Assembly (NCBI RefSeq): GCF_013425765.1 | Contig: NZ_JACCJZ010000010.1 | Location: 62,001-126,000 of the forward strand | DNA from: Luteimonas deserti | Lineage (GTDB): Bacteria; Pseudomonadota; Gammaproteobacteria; Xanthomonadales; Xanthomonadaceae | Length of the DNA stretch: 64,000 nucleotides | Reading direction: 5' to 3' | In this document: in pieces, positions 47,714 to 57,478 of the stretch | Layout of the letters: the number at the start of each line of letters is the position of its first letter | How positions within the stretch are numbered: the first letter of the stretch is position 1 | Notes under the pieces: model-generated | Database searches by the model: none | What the model saw: only the letters and a program-made list of their open reading frames with translations | Told to the model about the DNA's origin: nothing | Made by a program: the position numbers and the translations under genes

Positions 47714-48670
47714 ATGGAGGCGGATGCTCGTGCGATGGACCGCCTCGTCCCTGGCACCGAACCCCCGCCGCACCCGCCCGGCGTGCGCGGGTTGACCCGT
47801 GCCATGGAGCTCCCGCAGGCGCCGATCCTGGCGACACGCAGCGCCGGGGTGTCGGGCATGGCGTTTCTCGAACTCGGCAGCGGCGACGCCGCCGCCGGGG
47901 TGGCGGCGCCGGTCCGTGACGACGCGTTCCTGATCGCGCTGCAGCTTCGCCCCTGCGCCGATTTCGATCTGTACGCCGACGGCCGGCTGGTGCGCCCGCG
48001 CGGCTTCGACACCGGCAATGTCGCCATCTTCGACCTGCGGGAGAACCTGGCGACCGAGCGTCGCGAGGCCTTTCACGCCGTCGATCTCTATCTTCCGCAG
48101 GCCGCGCTCGTTGCGGTTGCCGAAGAGGCCGGCGCGGTGCGCATCGACGACCTGCGCCACGACACCGGCGCCGCGTTCCGCGATCCGGTCGCGCACGCGC
48201 TGCTGTCGTCGATTCGCCCGGCCCTCGCCATGCCGGCGCAGGCCAACCAGCTGTTCCTCGACCACGTCGCCCTGGCACTGACCTCGCACGTCGCGCATAC
48301 GTACGGCGGCATGCGCCCACGGCCTGCCGTGCAGCCCGGCGCGCTGGCCGCCTGGCAACTCCGGCGCGCCCAGGACCTGCTGCGCGCCAATCTCGCCGGC
48401 CGCGTGACGCTGGCCGAGCTGGCCGGCGTCTGCGAGCTGTCGATCCGCCACTTCACCCGTGCCTTCCGTGCGTCCACCGGCACCTCGCCGCACGGCTGGC
48501 TGATGCGCCTGCGCGTCGAGCGCGCGCGGGATCTGCTGGTCGATCCGCGCATGCCGCTGGGCGAGCTCGCGCTGGCCTGCGGCTTCGCCGACCAGAGCCA
48601 TTTCACCCGCGTCTTCCACCAGCACCTGGGCATGAGCCCGGGCGCGTATCGGCGCCTGCACCGGACCTAG
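47714..48670 (+). CDS. AraC family transcriptional regulator
   Basis: 318 residues from the ATG at 47714 (47735 is an alternative). The C-terminal DNA-binding domain at about 215-318 has two helix-turn-helix motifs: LLRANLAGRVTLAELAGVCE with SIRHFTRAFRASTGTSPHGW, and LGELALACGFADQSHFTRVF ending HLGMSPGAYRR. The N-terminal 200 residues form a cupin-like effector domain (FDLYADGRLVRPRGFDTGNV). It is followed after 205 bp by a GMC oxidoreductase on the same strand, a plausible target. Effector unknown. Confidence 0.85.
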   Translation: MEADARAMDRLVPGTEPPPHPPGVRGLTRAMELPQAPILATRSAGVSGMAFLELGSGDAAAGVAAPVRDDAFLIALQLRPCADFDLYADGRLVRPRGFDTGNVAIFDLRENLATERREAFHAVDLYLPQAALVAVAEEAGAVRIDDLRHDTGAAFRDPVAHALLSSIRPALAMPAQANQLFLDHVALALTSHVAHTYGGMRPRPAVQPGALAAWQLRRAQDLLRANLAGRVTLAELAGVCELSIRHFTRAFRASTGTSPHGWLMRLRVERARDLLVDPRMPLGELALACGFADQSHFTRVFHQHLGMSPGAYRRLHRT

Positions 48671-48837
48671 AACGCGTCGGACACGCGCGCGCCACTGCGT
48701 CCAACCCGCGTGCGGCGCGAGGCCGGGCGCATCGCTGCAGCCAGCGTGGAGCGCCTACAGCGGTGCGCCCGCACGACGCGGCCCGAACGTTCCAGCCGCG
48801 TCCCGCGCGTGCAGGATCGCCGCCTGCGCGCTCGGCA

Positions 48838-48859
48838 GCATGGGGTCCTCCCCCCATGC
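48838..48859 (+). promoter_or_regulatory. Perfect hairpin just upstream of the GMC start codon
   Basis: An 8-bp perfect inverted repeat, GCATGGGG (48838-48845) and CCCCATGC (48852-48859), with a TCCTCC loop ends 16 bp before the ATG at 48876. It has no T-run, so it is not an obvious terminator. It could affect translation start or bind a regulator. Confidence 0.35.
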
Positions 48860-48875
48860 TCCAGGACGACAGCGC

Positions 48876-50483
48876 ATGCGCACTCCGCGCGACAGCACGC
48901 CCCGCCCCGACGACGCGAGCGGCCCGCACCACCCGGGCCACGACACCGCATCGCATTACGACTTCATCATCTGCGGAGCCGGTTCCGCGGGCTGCGCGCT
49001 GGCCGGCCGGCTGGCCGAAAACCCCGACGTCCGGGTGCTGCTGCTCGAGGCTGGCGGCAGCGACGACCTCCCCGACATCCAGACACCCGCGCAGTGGCCG
49101 GCCAACCTCGGGTCGGAGCGCGACTGGGGCTTCGTCGCCGAGCCCAATCCGCACCTCAACAACCGCGCGATCCCGCTCAACATGGGCAAGGTGCTCGGCG
49201 GCAGCTCCAGCATCAACGTGATGGTGTGGGCGCGCGGCCACCAGGAAGACTGGGACCACTACGCCGAGCACGCCGGCGACGACGGCTGGAACTACCGCAA
49301 CGTGCTCGACATCTACCGCCGCATCGAGGACTGGCGCGGCCTGCCGGATCCGGAGCGGCGCGGCCACGGCGGCCCGGTGCATGTCGAGACCGCGCGCGAT
49401 CCGCAGCCCGAGGCGCTGGCCATGGTGGCCGGCGCGGAGTCGATCGGCCTGCCGGTCTTCGCCAGCCCCAACGGCGCGATGATGGAAGGGCGCGGCGGTG
49501 TCGCGATCGAGGACCTGATCGTCAGGGACGGCCGGCGCGCGTCGATGTACCGCGCCTACGTCTGGCCGAAACGGCACCAGGCCAACCTCACCGTGCGCAC
49601 CCATGCACAGGTGCACCGGCTGGTGTTCGACGGGCGTGCCGTGACCGGCGTGGAGGCGATCGTCGACGGCCGGCGCGAGACCTTTCTCGCCGACCGCGAG
49701 GTCGTACTGTCCATGGGCGCGATCAACACGCCACGCGTGCTGATGCAGTCCGGCATCGGCCCGGAGGACGAGCTGCACCCGCACGGCATCCCGGTCGTCC
49801 AGCACCTGCCCGGCGTCGGCCGCAACCACCAGGACCACGTGGCCTTCGGCTGCCTGTTCGAATCGCACGCGCCGCTGGCCATCGGCCATGGCGGTTCCGA
49901 AGCCACGCTGTACTGGAAGACCGATGCCACGCTGCGGCTGCCCGACATCTTCCAGTGCCAGCTGGGCTTCGCCGTGCCCACGCCGGAAACCGCATCGCGC
50001 GGTGCGCCCGCCAATGGATGGATGACGTTCGCTGGCCTGTCGCATCCCAAGAGTCGCGGCACGCTGCATCTCACCGGCAGCGCGCCGCAGGACCGCATCC
50101 GCATCCAGGCCAATACCCTGTCGCACCCCGACGACCTGCGTGCGGCGAAGACCACGATCGCGATCGCGCAGGAGATCGCCCACGCGCCCGCGTTCAAATC
50201 GCTGCTCAAGCGTGAAGCCATGCCAGGCCCGCTCGCCGGCGCCGAGCTGGAACGCTATATCCGCGATTCGGCGATCACCTTCTGGCACCAGGCCTGCACC
50301 GCGAAGATGGGCCGCGATGCGATGTCGGTGGTCGATGGCCAGCTGAAGGTCTACGGCATCGACCGGCTGCGTATCGCCGACGCCTCGGTCCTGCCCGACG
50401 TGCCGAGCGGCAACACCATGGCGCCCTGCGTCGTCGTCGGCGAACGCGCGGCCGCTCTCATCAAGGCGGCGCACGGCATCTGA
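48876..50483 (+). CDS. GMC family FAD oxidoreductase (choline dehydrogenase-like)
   Basis: 535 residues from the ATG at 48876. FAD-binding GAGSAGCALAGRLAE (34-48), GMC signature 1 GKVLGGSSSINVMVWARGH, and signature 2 GAINTPRVLMQSGIGP. The C-terminal active-site His lies in TFWHQACTAKMG, followed by GNTMAPCVVVGERAAALI. Soluble, flavin-dependent oxidation of a hydroxyl group; substrates in this family include choline, aliphatic alcohols and glucose. The neighbouring AraC regulator and alpha/beta hydrolase on the same strand suggest a small catabolic group, but no choline pathway genes are present, so betA is not claimed. Confidence 0.88.
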   Translation: MRTPRDSTPRPDDASGPHHPGHDTASHYDFIICGAGSAGCALAGRLAENPDVRVLLLEAGGSDDLPDIQTPAQWPANLGSERDWGFVAEPNPHLNNRAIPLNMGKVLGGSSSINVMVWARGHQEDWDHYAEHAGDDGWNYRNVLDIYRRIEDWRGLPDPERRGHGGPVHVETARDPQPEALAMVAGAESIGLPVFASPNGAMMEGRGGVAIEDLIVRDGRRASMYRAYVWPKRHQANLTVRTHAQVHRLVFDGRAVTGVEAIVDGRRETFLADREVVLSMGAINTPRVLMQSGIGPEDELHPHGIPVVQHLPGVGRNHQDHVAFGCLFESHAPLAIGHGGSEATLYWKTDATLRLPDIFQCQLGFAVPTPETASRGAPANGWMTFAGLSHPKSRGTLHLTGSAPQDRIRIQANTLSHPDDLRAAKTTIAIAQEIAHAPAFKSLLKREAMPGPLAGAELERYIRDSAITFWHQACTAKMGRDAMSVVDGQLKVYGIDRLRIADASVLPDVPSGNTMAPCVVVGERAAALIKAAHGI

Positions 50484-50533
50484 CGCCGGCGCTCGTCTCC
50501 ATTCCCGTCCGATATCGACCGGAGCAACATCCC

Positions 50534-51325
50534 ATGCGCTTTGCATTTCCCACGCTGCTCGCCAGCGCTCTGAGCCTCGCGGCGGCCACCGCCACGGCCG
50601 ACACCCGCACCCCCGCCGCGCCTTTGCCCGCCAACGCGGTGCGCAACATCGTTCTGGTGCACGGCGCCTTCGTCGACGGCGCCGGTTGGCGTGGCGTCTA
50701 CGACCTGCTGATCGAGCGCGGCTACCGCGTCAGCATCGTGCAGAACCCGCTGACGTCGCTGGCCGACGACGTCGCCGCCACCACGCGCGTCCTCGACCGT
50801 CAGGACGGGCCCACCGTGCTCGTCGGCCATTCCTGGGGCGGTACCGTGATCACCGAAGCCGGCATGCACGACACGGTGGTCGGCCTGGTCTACGTCTCGG
50901 CGCTGTTGCCGGACGCCGGGGAGACCACCGCGCAGCAGTACGAGGGCTTCGCGCCCCAGCCCGAATTCGTCATCGACACCCGTCCCGACGGCTACGGCTT
51001 TCTCGATCGTGCGGGATTCAAGGCCGGCTTCGCCCACGACGCCAGCGACGCGGATGCCGCGTTCATGGCCGATGCGCAGGTGCCGATCAACATGAGCGCC
51101 TTTGCAACGCCCTTGCAGCACGCCGCCTGGCGCAGCAAGCCGAGCTGGTCGGTCATCGCCACGGAAGACAAGGCATTCGACCAGGCCATGTTGCAGCACA
51201 TGGCCAAGCGCATCGGCGCGGAGATCACCAACGTCCCGGCGAGCCACGCGTTGTACGCCACGCAGCCACGTGTGGTGGCCGATGTCATCGACCGGGCGGC
51301 CCGCCGGGCGGCGAACGGGCGCTGA
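50534..51325 (+). CDS. Exported alpha/beta hydrolase
   Basis: 263 residues. Signal peptide (LLASALSLAAATATADT, about 8-24). Alpha/beta hydrolase features: VLVHGAFVDGAGWRGVYDLL (oxyanion HG), the nucleophile elbow VLVGHSWGGTVITEA with Ser100, and a late NVPASHALYATQP whose His would complete the triad. It resembles the salicylate-binding-protein-like or pyrethroid-hydrolase-like esterases. The gene is 50 bp after the GMC oxidoreductase on the same strand, so the two may be co-transcribed. Substrate unknown. Confidence 0.85.
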   Translation: MRFAFPTLLASALSLAAATATADTRTPAAPLPANAVRNIVLVHGAFVDGAGWRGVYDLLIERGYRVSIVQNPLTSLADDVAATTRVLDRQDGPTVLVGHSWGGTVITEAGMHDTVVGLVYVSALLPDAGETTAQQYEGFAPQPEFVIDTRPDGYGFLDRAGFKAGFAHDASDADAAFMADAQVPINMSAFATPLQHAAWRSKPSWSVIATEDKAFDQAMLQHMAKRIGAEITNVPASHALYATQPRVVADVIDRAARRAANGR

Positions 51326-51444
51326 CCCGATCAAGGCCGCGCGCAGCCGCGCGGTGTCCATCCCGATGCGGCCGATCCGGCCGAAGGCGTGCGCCATGCA
51401 GTACGACCAGGTGTTCATCAGTGCAGAGCAGACTGCCCAGGCCA

Positions 51445-51867
51445 ATGCGGATTCTCGACGCCCTGATGGCGCGACAACTCGCCTTCGGCGGTCCCATCCT
51501 CGGCGGCCCGGCCCGGTTCCTGTGGAACTTCGGCGACAGCGACGTCCCCGAGGACCTGCGCAGGCACACGCTGCTGACGGTGGACCAGGACGACCACTAC
51601 ATCGTCACCTACACCCGCGAAGACCTGAAGGCCGAACTGGTCGACACGGCGGAATCCACGTCGCTCGAGAAGGTCTGCATGATCTCCATGCTGCCGATGG
51701 AGCCCAACCGCTCGCTGCGCATCCTGCTCGACGCGGCATTCGAAGGGCGTGGCGGCGAGACCCGTCCGCAACCGGTCGATGCCGTGCCCGCGCTGACTTT
51801 CGTGCCGGAAGATCAGGTCGCGACACGCACCCGCAGTTCGAGCGGGTCGGTCGGCAGCCGACGCTGA
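51445..51867 (+). CDS. Hypothetical protein, possibly disturbed at its ends
   Basis: 140 residues from the ATG at 51445. The centre looks like a genuine protein: LAFGGPILGGPARFLWNFGD, SDVPEDLRRHTLLTVDQDDH, YIVTYTREDLKAELVDTAES. It also has MLPMEPNRSLRILLDAAFEG. The last 20 residues (ATRTRSSSGSVGSRR) read like out-of-frame noise. A frame just upstream (MQYDQVFISAEQTAQANAD at about 51396) may carry the original N terminus, so an indel at either end is possible. Family not recognised. Confidence 0.4.
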   Translation: MRILDALMARQLAFGGPILGGPARFLWNFGDSDVPEDLRRHTLLTVDQDDHYIVTYTREDLKAELVDTAESTSLEKVCMISMLPMEPNRSLRILLDAAFEGRGGETRPQPVDAVPALTFVPEDQVATRTRSSSGSVGSRR

Positions 51868-52113
51868 TCATCGCCCATGGTGCACGCGTGCCTGCGAGCC
51901 CGCTGGCGAGGCGTCCGGGCGATCGGATGACGCCGCGCGTCGCGCTTGCAACGAAGGCGACGGGCGATGCGAACCGCATCCAGGAACGACTCGTATCGCT
52001 GCCGTCGTCCCCGCGACCGCCGGGATCCGATGACGTCTCCATGCCGAAGATGCGACGGCCAGGGCGCGCAAGACAGCCTCACCTGACACGGCGCACGCCT
52101 TCCGTTTCCGCGG
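51868..52113. other. Intergenic stretch upstream of the cellobionate operon
   Basis: About 245 bp with no gene-like frame or terminator seen. The promoter and operator of the operon lie just to its right. Confidence 0.35.
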
Positions 52114-52142
52114 TTGTCGAAACCGGGCCTTTGCGGGATAGT
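52114..52142 (+). promoter_or_regulatory. Sigma70-like promoter of the cellobionate operon
   Basis: TTGTCG (52114-52119) and GATAGT (52137-52142) are separated by 17 bp, each matching 4 of 6 consensus bases. The start point would fall within the adjacent operator, about 70 bp upstream of the transporter gene. Confidence 0.5.
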
Positions 52143-52156
52143 TGACAGCGTTGTCA
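52143..52156. promoter_or_regulatory. LacI-family type operator
   Basis: TGACAGCGTTGTCA is a 14-bp palindrome with a single mismatched pair. It agrees with TGACARCGYTGTCA, the form of operators bound by LacI-family sugar regulators in xanthomonads and Shewanella. It directly follows the -10 box and lies 62 bp before the transporter start. Binding here should repress the three-gene operon until the sugar acid is present. The regulator gene is not in the window. Confidence 0.6.
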
Positions 52157-52217
52157 GCGCAGGGCATCGCCGCTCTGCATACGCCACGCATTCGCCTGGC
52201 CACGCCGCGGAGGGCGC

Positions 52218-53594
52218 ATGCAGATCCAGCATCCCGGGGGTGACGGCGCTCGGACACGCGTCCCCCTGCGCGAGAAGGTGGGCTACGGCATCGGCGATTT
52301 CGGCTTCAATCTCTACTGGGCCAACATCTCCGCGTTCCTGCTGATCTTCTACACCGACGTGATGGGCCTGGCCGCGGCGGCCGTGGGCACGATGATCCTG
52401 GTCACGCGCGTGTTCGACGCGGTCACCGATCCGCTGATGGGCGCCATCGCCGACCGCACCCGCACACGCTTCGGCCGCTTCCGGCCCTATCTGCTGTGGG
52501 GCGCGTTGCCGCTGGCGTGCGCCGGCGTGCTGACCTGGACCGTGCCCGACCTCGGCGACACCGGCCGCCTCGTGTGGGCCTACGTGACCTTCAGCGTGAT
52601 GATGCTGGCCTACACCGTGCTCAGCACGCCCTACTCGGCGCTGTCGGCGGTGATGACCAGCGACGGCCAGCAGCGCACCACGCTGATCAGCTTCCGCTTC
52701 ATCGCCGCGTTCGCCGGCACCACGGTGGTCAATGCGTTCACGCTGGACCTGGTGCGCTGGTTCGGCGGCGACAACGTCGCCCTGGGTTGGCAACTCACGC
52801 TGGGGCTGTACGGGCTGGTCGCGTCGTTGCTGTTCGCGACCGTATTCCTCAGCACGCGCGAGCGGATCACGCCGCCGCCGTCGCAGCGCAGCGACGTGCG
52901 CCAGGACCTGCGCGATCTGCTCGACAACCGGCCGTGGATGGTGCTGTTCGTGCTGGCCCTGGTGATCATGATCACCATCGTCATGCGCAGCGGCGCCACG
53001 GTGTACTACCTCAAGTACTACGTCGAGCGCCCCGACCTCACCGGCTGGTTCCTCGGCGGCTATTCCGTGGCCCTGGCCACGGGCGCAGCGCTCACGCCGC
53101 TGATGACGCGCTTCGTCGACAAGAAGCGGCTGATGATGTGGCTGATGGCCGCCGTGGGCGTGCTCAGTTGCGCGATGTTCCTGGTGCCGCGCGATGCGAT
53201 CTGGCTGCTGTTCGTGCTCAACATGCTGGTCGGTCTGGCGCTTGGGCCGAAATCGCCGCTGGCGTTCTCGATGTACGCCGACTGCGCCGACTACACCGAG
53301 TGGAAGACCGGCCGGCGCGCCACGGCGATGACGTTCTCGGCGGCCACGTTCTCGCAAAAGCTCGGCGGCGCGCTGGCCGCCGCGATGATCGGCTGGGTGC
53401 TGGCGGCAATGGGCTACGTCGCCAACGAGGCGCAATCCGATGCCTCGCAGCTCGGCATCGCGCTGCTGCTGACGGTGATTCCGGGCGTGGTGGCCTTCGC
53501 CGCGGCGGCCGTGATGCGGGGCTATCCACTCGATGCCTCGATGATGACCGATGTCCAGAACGCGCTCGACGCGCGCCGGGCCGAACGCGGATGA
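52218..53594 (+). CDS. GPH-family MFS transporter, probable cellobionate importer
   Basis: 458 residues, twelve predicted membrane helices, of the glycoside-pentoside-hexuronide:cation symporter family (MelB/YicJ type). Typical features are [20 protein letters not shown] at the start, [20 protein letters not shown] and [20 protein letters not shown] with the MelB-type D-P-x-x-G-x-x-x-D-R cytoplasmic loop, and [20 protein letters not shown] in the second half. Proton- or sodium-driven uptake across the inner membrane. It is first in the operon; its stop overlaps the start of the phosphorylase (ATGA). The substrate (cellobionate or a related aldonate disaccharide) is inferred from that context. 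Confidence 0.88.
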   Translation: MQIQHPGGDGARTRVPLREKVGYGIGDFGFNLYWANISAFLLIFYTDVMGLAAAAVGTMILVTRVFDAVTDPLMGAIADRTRTRFGRFRPYLLWGALPLACAGVLTWTVPDLGDTGRLVWAYVTFSVMMLAYTVLSTPYSALSAVMTSDGQQRTTLISFRFIAAFAGTTVVNAFTLDLVRWFGGDNVALGWQLTLGLYGLVASLLFATVFLSTRERITPPPSQRSDVRQDLRDLLDNRPWMVLFVLALVIMITIVMRSGATVYYLKYYVERPDLTGWFLGGYSVALATGAALTPLMTRFVDKKRLMMWLMAAVGVLSCAMFLVPRDAIWLLFVLNMLVGLALGPKSPLAFSMYADCADYTEWKTGRRATAMTFSAATFSQKLGGALAAAMIGWVLAAMGYVANEAQSDASQLGIALLLTVIPGVVAFAAAAVMRGYPLDASMMTDVQNALDARRAERG

Positions 53595-55963
53595 GTGCAA
53601 TGCAATACGGGTTCAGCGACGACGGTCGCCGCTTCACCATCGACAGCCCCACCGCCATGCCGCACGCCTCGGCGTTCCTCTGGAACCGGCGGATGATGGT
53701 GCAGGCCACGTGCCGCGGCTTCGCCACCGCGCAATTCATGCAGCCCGAGCCCGCGAAGTACGCGCATGCGCCCACGCTCGAGGCGCGCAGTTTCATGCAG
53801 CCCGAGCAGCCGGTGTACGCGCATCACCCGGGGCGCTTCTGCTACGTCAAGGACGAGGACGACGGCACGTTGTGCTCGCTGCCGCACGAGCCCGTCCGCG
53901 CGTCCGCCGATGGGTTCGCGTTCGAGGCCGCGCCGGAGGCACTCACCTGGCGCGTCGAGCGCGACGGCCTCGCCTTCGAATGGCGCCTGACGCTGGCCGT
54001 GGACGATGTCGCCGAGCTGTGGACGCTGCGCGTGCGCAATGCGTCGGGACGCACGCGACGACTCAGCCTCTACCCGTATTTCCCGGTCGGCTACATGTCG
54101 TGGATGAACCAGTCCGCGACGTGGCGCGAGGATCTGGGCGGCATCGTCTGCAGCAGCGTCACGCCCTACCAGAAGGTGGCCGACTACTTCGTCCAGCGCG
54201 ACTTCATGGACCGCACCGTGCTGCTGCACGCCAATGCCCCCGACGCCTGGGACGCGCGCCAAGCCGCGTTCGAAGGCGAAGGCGGCCTGCAGGCGCCTTC
54301 GGCGATCACCGATGCCCCGCTGCTGGGGTGCCGCGACGCCGACTACGAAATGCCGACCGCGGCACTGCAGTACCGCGTCGTGCTCGCCGATGGCGACGAG
54401 CGCGAAGAACGCTTCGTCTTCGGCCCCGCGCGCGACGATGCGCAGATCCACGCATTGCGTGCGAACTACCTCGCCCCCGGTGGGTTCGAAGCGGCGGCCA
54501 CCGCGTATGCCGATTACCTCGCCGGCGGGCGCGGCTGCATCGACATCCGCACCCCCGACGCGTGGCTCGACGCCTTCGCCAACCACTGGCTGCCGCGGCA
54601 GGTCTACTACCACGGCGACGTCAACCGCCTGACCACCGATCCGCAGACGCGCAACCTGCTGCAGGACCACATGGGCATGGCCTACCTGCAGCCGGCGACC
54701 GCGCGCGCCGCGTTCCTGCGCGCGCTGTCGCAGCAGGAATCCAGTGGCGCCATGCCCGACGGCATCCTGCTGGTCGACGGGGCGCAGCTGAAGTACATCA
54801 ACCAGATCCCGCACACCGATCATTGCGTGTGGCTGCCCGTCTTCCTGCAGGCCTACCTCGACGAAACCGGCGACGACGCCGTGCTCGATGTGGCGGTCAC
54901 CGATGCGCAAGGCCACACCGCCAGCTTGGCCGAACGCGTGGACCGCGCCATGCACTGGCTGCTCTCGGCACGCGATGCGCGGGGCCTGAGCTACATCGCC
55001 CAGGGCGACTGGTGCGATCCGATGAACATGGTCGGCTACCAGGGCCGCGGCGTCTCCGGCTGGCTCACGCTGGCCACCGCGCATGCCCTGCGGCTGTGGG
55101 CCGGCATCCGCGCGCGCCATGCCGGCGACGCCGCAGCCGATGTCTTCGCACAGGGCGCACAGGCCTGCAACGACGCCGCCAACGCCCACCTGTGGGACGG
55201 CGAGTGGTACGCGCGCGGCATCACCGACGACGGCGTCGTCTTCGGCGTGCAGCGCGACACCGAAGGCCGCATCTATCTCAATCCGCAGAGCTGGGCGATG
55301 CTCTCGGGCGCGGCCGACGCCACGCGCCGCACACAGCTGCTGGCCGCCGTGGAAGCGCAACTCGTCTCGCCGTACGGCGTGGCCATGCTCGATCCGCCCT
55401 ACACCGGCATGCGCGACGACGTGGGCCGGCTCACCCAGAAATTCCCCGGCTCGGCCGAGAACGGCTCGGTCTACAACCACGCCGCCGCGTTCTACCTGCA
55501 CGCGCTGTACGAGGCGGGCGACGCCGACCGCGCCTGGCGCGTGCTGCGCGCCATGCTGCCCGGGCCCGATGCCCACGACCTGCTGCAGCGCGGCCAGCTG
55601 CCGGTGTTCGTGCCCAACTACTACCGCGGCGACTGGCGCGGCCATCCGCGCACCGCGGGGCGCTCCAGCCAGCTGTTCAACACCGGCACCGCGGCGTGGC
55701 TGTATCGCTGCCTGATCGAAGGCCTGTTCGGGCTGCGCGGCGAAGGCGATGCGCTGCGCATCGCGCCGCAGCTGCCCTCGCACTGGTCCGAGGCCTCGGT
55801 GGTACGTCGCTTCCGCGGCGCCGAGATCACCCTGCAGGTGCGCCGCGTGCCCGGCGTGGACACGATGCGCGTGCGCGCCGACGGGCACGTGCTCGACGCA
55901 CCGCGGCTGCGCGGCATCGTCGCCGGTGCGCGACATCGCATCGACGTGGACTTGCCCGCGTGA
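53591..55963 (+). CDS. Cellobionic acid phosphorylase (GH94)
   Basis: 790 residues, coupled to the transporter by ATGA. It closely follows the cellobionic acid phosphorylase described from Xanthomonas campestris and Saccharophagus degradans: FWNRRM-type start ([19 protein letters not shown]), [35 protein letters not shown] and [13 protein letters not shown]. The (alpha/alpha)6 catalytic part has [20 protein letters not shown] and [17 protein letters not shown] (Asp473 in the DWCD segment, the likely general acid by analogy with GH94). [20 protein letters not shown] also occurs. It converts 4-O-beta-glucosyl-gluconate plus phosphate to alpha-glucose 1-phosphate and gluconate in the cytosol. 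The following gluconokinase takes the second product. Confidence 0.9.
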   Translation: MSAMQYGFSDDGRRFTIDSPTAMPHASAFLWNRRMMVQATCRGFATAQFMQPEPAKYAHAPTLEARSFMQPEQPVYAHHPGRFCYVKDEDDGTLCSLPHEPVRASADGFAFEAAPEALTWRVERDGLAFEWRLTLAVDDVAELWTLRVRNASGRTRRLSLYPYFPVGYMSWMNQSATWREDLGGIVCSSVTPYQKVADYFVQRDFMDRTVLLHANAPDAWDARQAAFEGEGGLQAPSAITDAPLLGCRDADYEMPTAALQYRVVLADGDEREERFVFGPARDDAQIHALRANYLAPGGFEAAATAYADYLAGGRGCIDIRTPDAWLDAFANHWLPRQVYYHGDVNRLTTDPQTRNLLQDHMGMAYLQPATARAAFLRALSQQESSGAMPDGILLVDGAQLKYINQIPHTDHCVWLPVFLQAYLDETGDDAVLDVAVTDAQGHTASLAERVDRAMHWLLSARDARGLSYIAQGDWCDPMNMVGYQGRGVSGWLTLATAHALRLWAGIRARHAGDAAADVFAQGAQACNDAANAHLWDGEWYARGITDDGVVFGVQRDTEGRIYLNPQSWAMLSGAADATRRTQLLAAVEAQLVSPYGVAMLDPPYTGMRDDVGRLTQKFPGSAENGSVYNHAAAFYLHALYEAGDADRAWRVLRAMLPGPDAHDLLQRGQLPVFVPNYYRGDWRGHPRTAGRSSQLFNTGTAAWLYRCLIEGLFGLRGEGDALRIAPQLPSHWSEASVVRRFRGAEITLQVRRVPGVDTMRVRADGHVLDAPRLRGIVAGARHRIDVDLPA

Positions 55964-56475
55964 TGGCCGCACCGCAGGTGGTGATCGTCATGGGTGTCTC
56001 GGGCAGCGGCAAGACCACGCTGGCACGCCTGCTGGCCGGGGAGTGGCAGGCCACCTTCATCGATGCCGACGACATCCACGACGCCGCCGCCCGCGCGCGC
56101 ATGGCCGCCGGCCTGCCGCTCACCGACGCCATGCGCGACCCGTGGGTGGCACGCATCGCGGCCGAACTCACCGCGCGCGTGGCGAACGGCGAACGCGTCG
56201 TGCTCGCGTTCTCCGGCCTGCGCCGCCGCCATCGCGACCGGCTGCGCGACACCGGCCTGTCGCTGCGCTTCCTGTTCCTGCACGGCGACCAGGCCCTGAT
56301 CGCCGCGCGCATGCAGGCCCGCAGCGGGCACTACATGCCGGCGTCGCTGCTCGACGGCCAGTTCGAGGCGCTGGAGATGCCGGCCGGCGAAGCCGACGTC
56401 GTGACGATGGCAATCGATCAGCCGCCGGCCGAGATGCTGCGCGACGCGCTCGCGGCACTGCGCCTGACCGTCTAG
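55963..56475 (+). CDS. gntK: Gluconokinase
   Basis: 170 residues (E. coli GntK has 175). Its ATG shares one base with the phosphorylase stop (TGATG), so it is tightly coupled. P-loop GVSGSGKT (11-18), DADDIHDAAARARMAAGLPL with the substrate-binding D and LTDAMRDPWVARIA, then ALIAARMQARSGHYMPASLL and LLDGQFEALEMP, all family blocks. It phosphorylates gluconate to 6-phosphogluconate, feeding the Entner-Doudoroff or pentose phosphate pathway. This completes the cellobionate route started by the two upstream genes. Confidence 0.92.
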   Translation: MAAPQVVIVMGVSGSGKTTLARLLAGEWQATFIDADDIHDAAARARMAAGLPLTDAMRDPWVARIAAELTARVANGERVVLAFSGLRRRHRDRLRDTGLSLRFLFLHGDQALIAARMQARSGHYMPASLLDGQFEALEMPAGEADVVTMAIDQPPAEMLRDALAALRLTV

Positions 56476-56655
56476 CTGCGGGAGGCGGGCGCCGGTCCAC
56501 CGTGGCCGAACTGGTGCCGACCCGTACTCCGCGTCAGCGCGCTGATCTCCCGCAGGCTGACGATCGCCTGGCTCGCCCAAAGCATGCAGCAGCGGTGGGA
56601 ACGATGCATGCGGCGGTAAGGCGCGCGCTGGAGATGCCACGTGAACCGGCAACGG

Positions 56656-57426
56656 TCACAACGGCTCCGGCGCGCGCATCTCCACAAGCTGTGGGTTGAA
56701 CGACAAGCCGTCCCTGATGTCGCCGATACAGATGCGCGCCTTCGATGCCAGCCGCGTCCACTGTTTTGGACCTGGCGTGTCGTCCGCGATGGAACCCGGT
56801 CGCACCCACGCGCGGCCGTTGAGGTAGTTCACGCTGGTCGTGGTGATCTCGCCTGAGCCGCGATGCAGGTGCATGTCGTCGTAACCGATGAGTCGCATGC
56901 AGTCGCCTTCCAGCCGGAACGTGTACGCGACCTCGCGCGTGCTCCAGGTGCCGGCGCTCGCCCAGCTGTGCAGGCCGATGGACCAGGTGCGGTTCGGCCG
57001 GATCGCGCTGCCTGCGTCGTCGCGCAGGAAGTCATCCATCACCGGCGCTTCCGGCCGCGGCACCAACGCGTGGTCCGCCATCACCCGCCGCCAGCTGCCA
57101 TCCGCCTCACCGACCACCGCCACCAGCATTCGCGGATTGGTGTCGAAGCGGTCAGGTCCGAAGCCGGTGTTGTCGACCACGTTGGCGGCTGCATCCATGC
57201 GCAGCACCAGCAGCGCATCCTCACGATCGTCCTCGTTCAAACGACCCCGCGCGCTGTGTTCCAGCCGCCAGCCGGCAGGCACGAATGCCTCGGGTGTCGC
57301 TGCGCGCTCAGCGATGGGGGGATAGACCACCTCCAGCAGCTCAAAGGCGTGCGCAGGACGCACCACCGCGCAGTATGCGATGACGAGCAGCAATGAGGCG
57401 GTGGGGATATGCATGTGTCGTTTCAT
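56656..57426 (-). CDS. Exported protein of unknown function
   Basis: 256 residues from the ATG at 57426 (57414 possible). Leader ASLLLVIAYCAVVRPAHA, cleavage near AHA-FELL. The mature protein has RLNEDDREDALLVLRMDAAA and RFDTNPRMLVAVVGEADGSW, GSAIRPNRTWSIGLHSWASA, VAYTFRLEGDCMRLIGYDDM and HLHRGSGEITTTSVNYLNGR. Small stretches of this kind occur in FG-GAP-like or beta-propeller-like periplasmic proteins, but I cannot assign the family. Codon choice is more mixed than in the neighbouring operon. Monocistronic, with the repeats at 57.5 kb behind its start. Confidence 0.65.
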   Translation of the reverse strand: MKRHMHIPTASLLLVIAYCAVVRPAHAFELLEVVYPPIAERAATPEAFVPAGWRLEHSARGRLNEDDREDALLVLRMDAAANVVDNTGFGPDRFDTNPRMLVAVVGEADGSWRRVMADHALVPRPEAPVMDDFLRDDAGSAIRPNRTWSIGLHSWASAGTWSTREVAYTFRLEGDCMRLIGYDDMHLHRGSGEITTTSVNYLNGRAWVRPGSIADDTPGPKQWTRLASKARICIGDIRDGLSFNPQLVEMRAPEPL

Positions 57427-57478
57427 TGCGTGGGGATGCGGGTCGCCATGATCCGAAATTGTCCCCGGACCTGGATAG

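Noticed and set aside
53522-55972. An 816-codon minus-strand frame under the phosphorylase gene
   Set aside because: Antisense of a clearly conserved GH94 enzyme; long only because of high GC at third codon positions.
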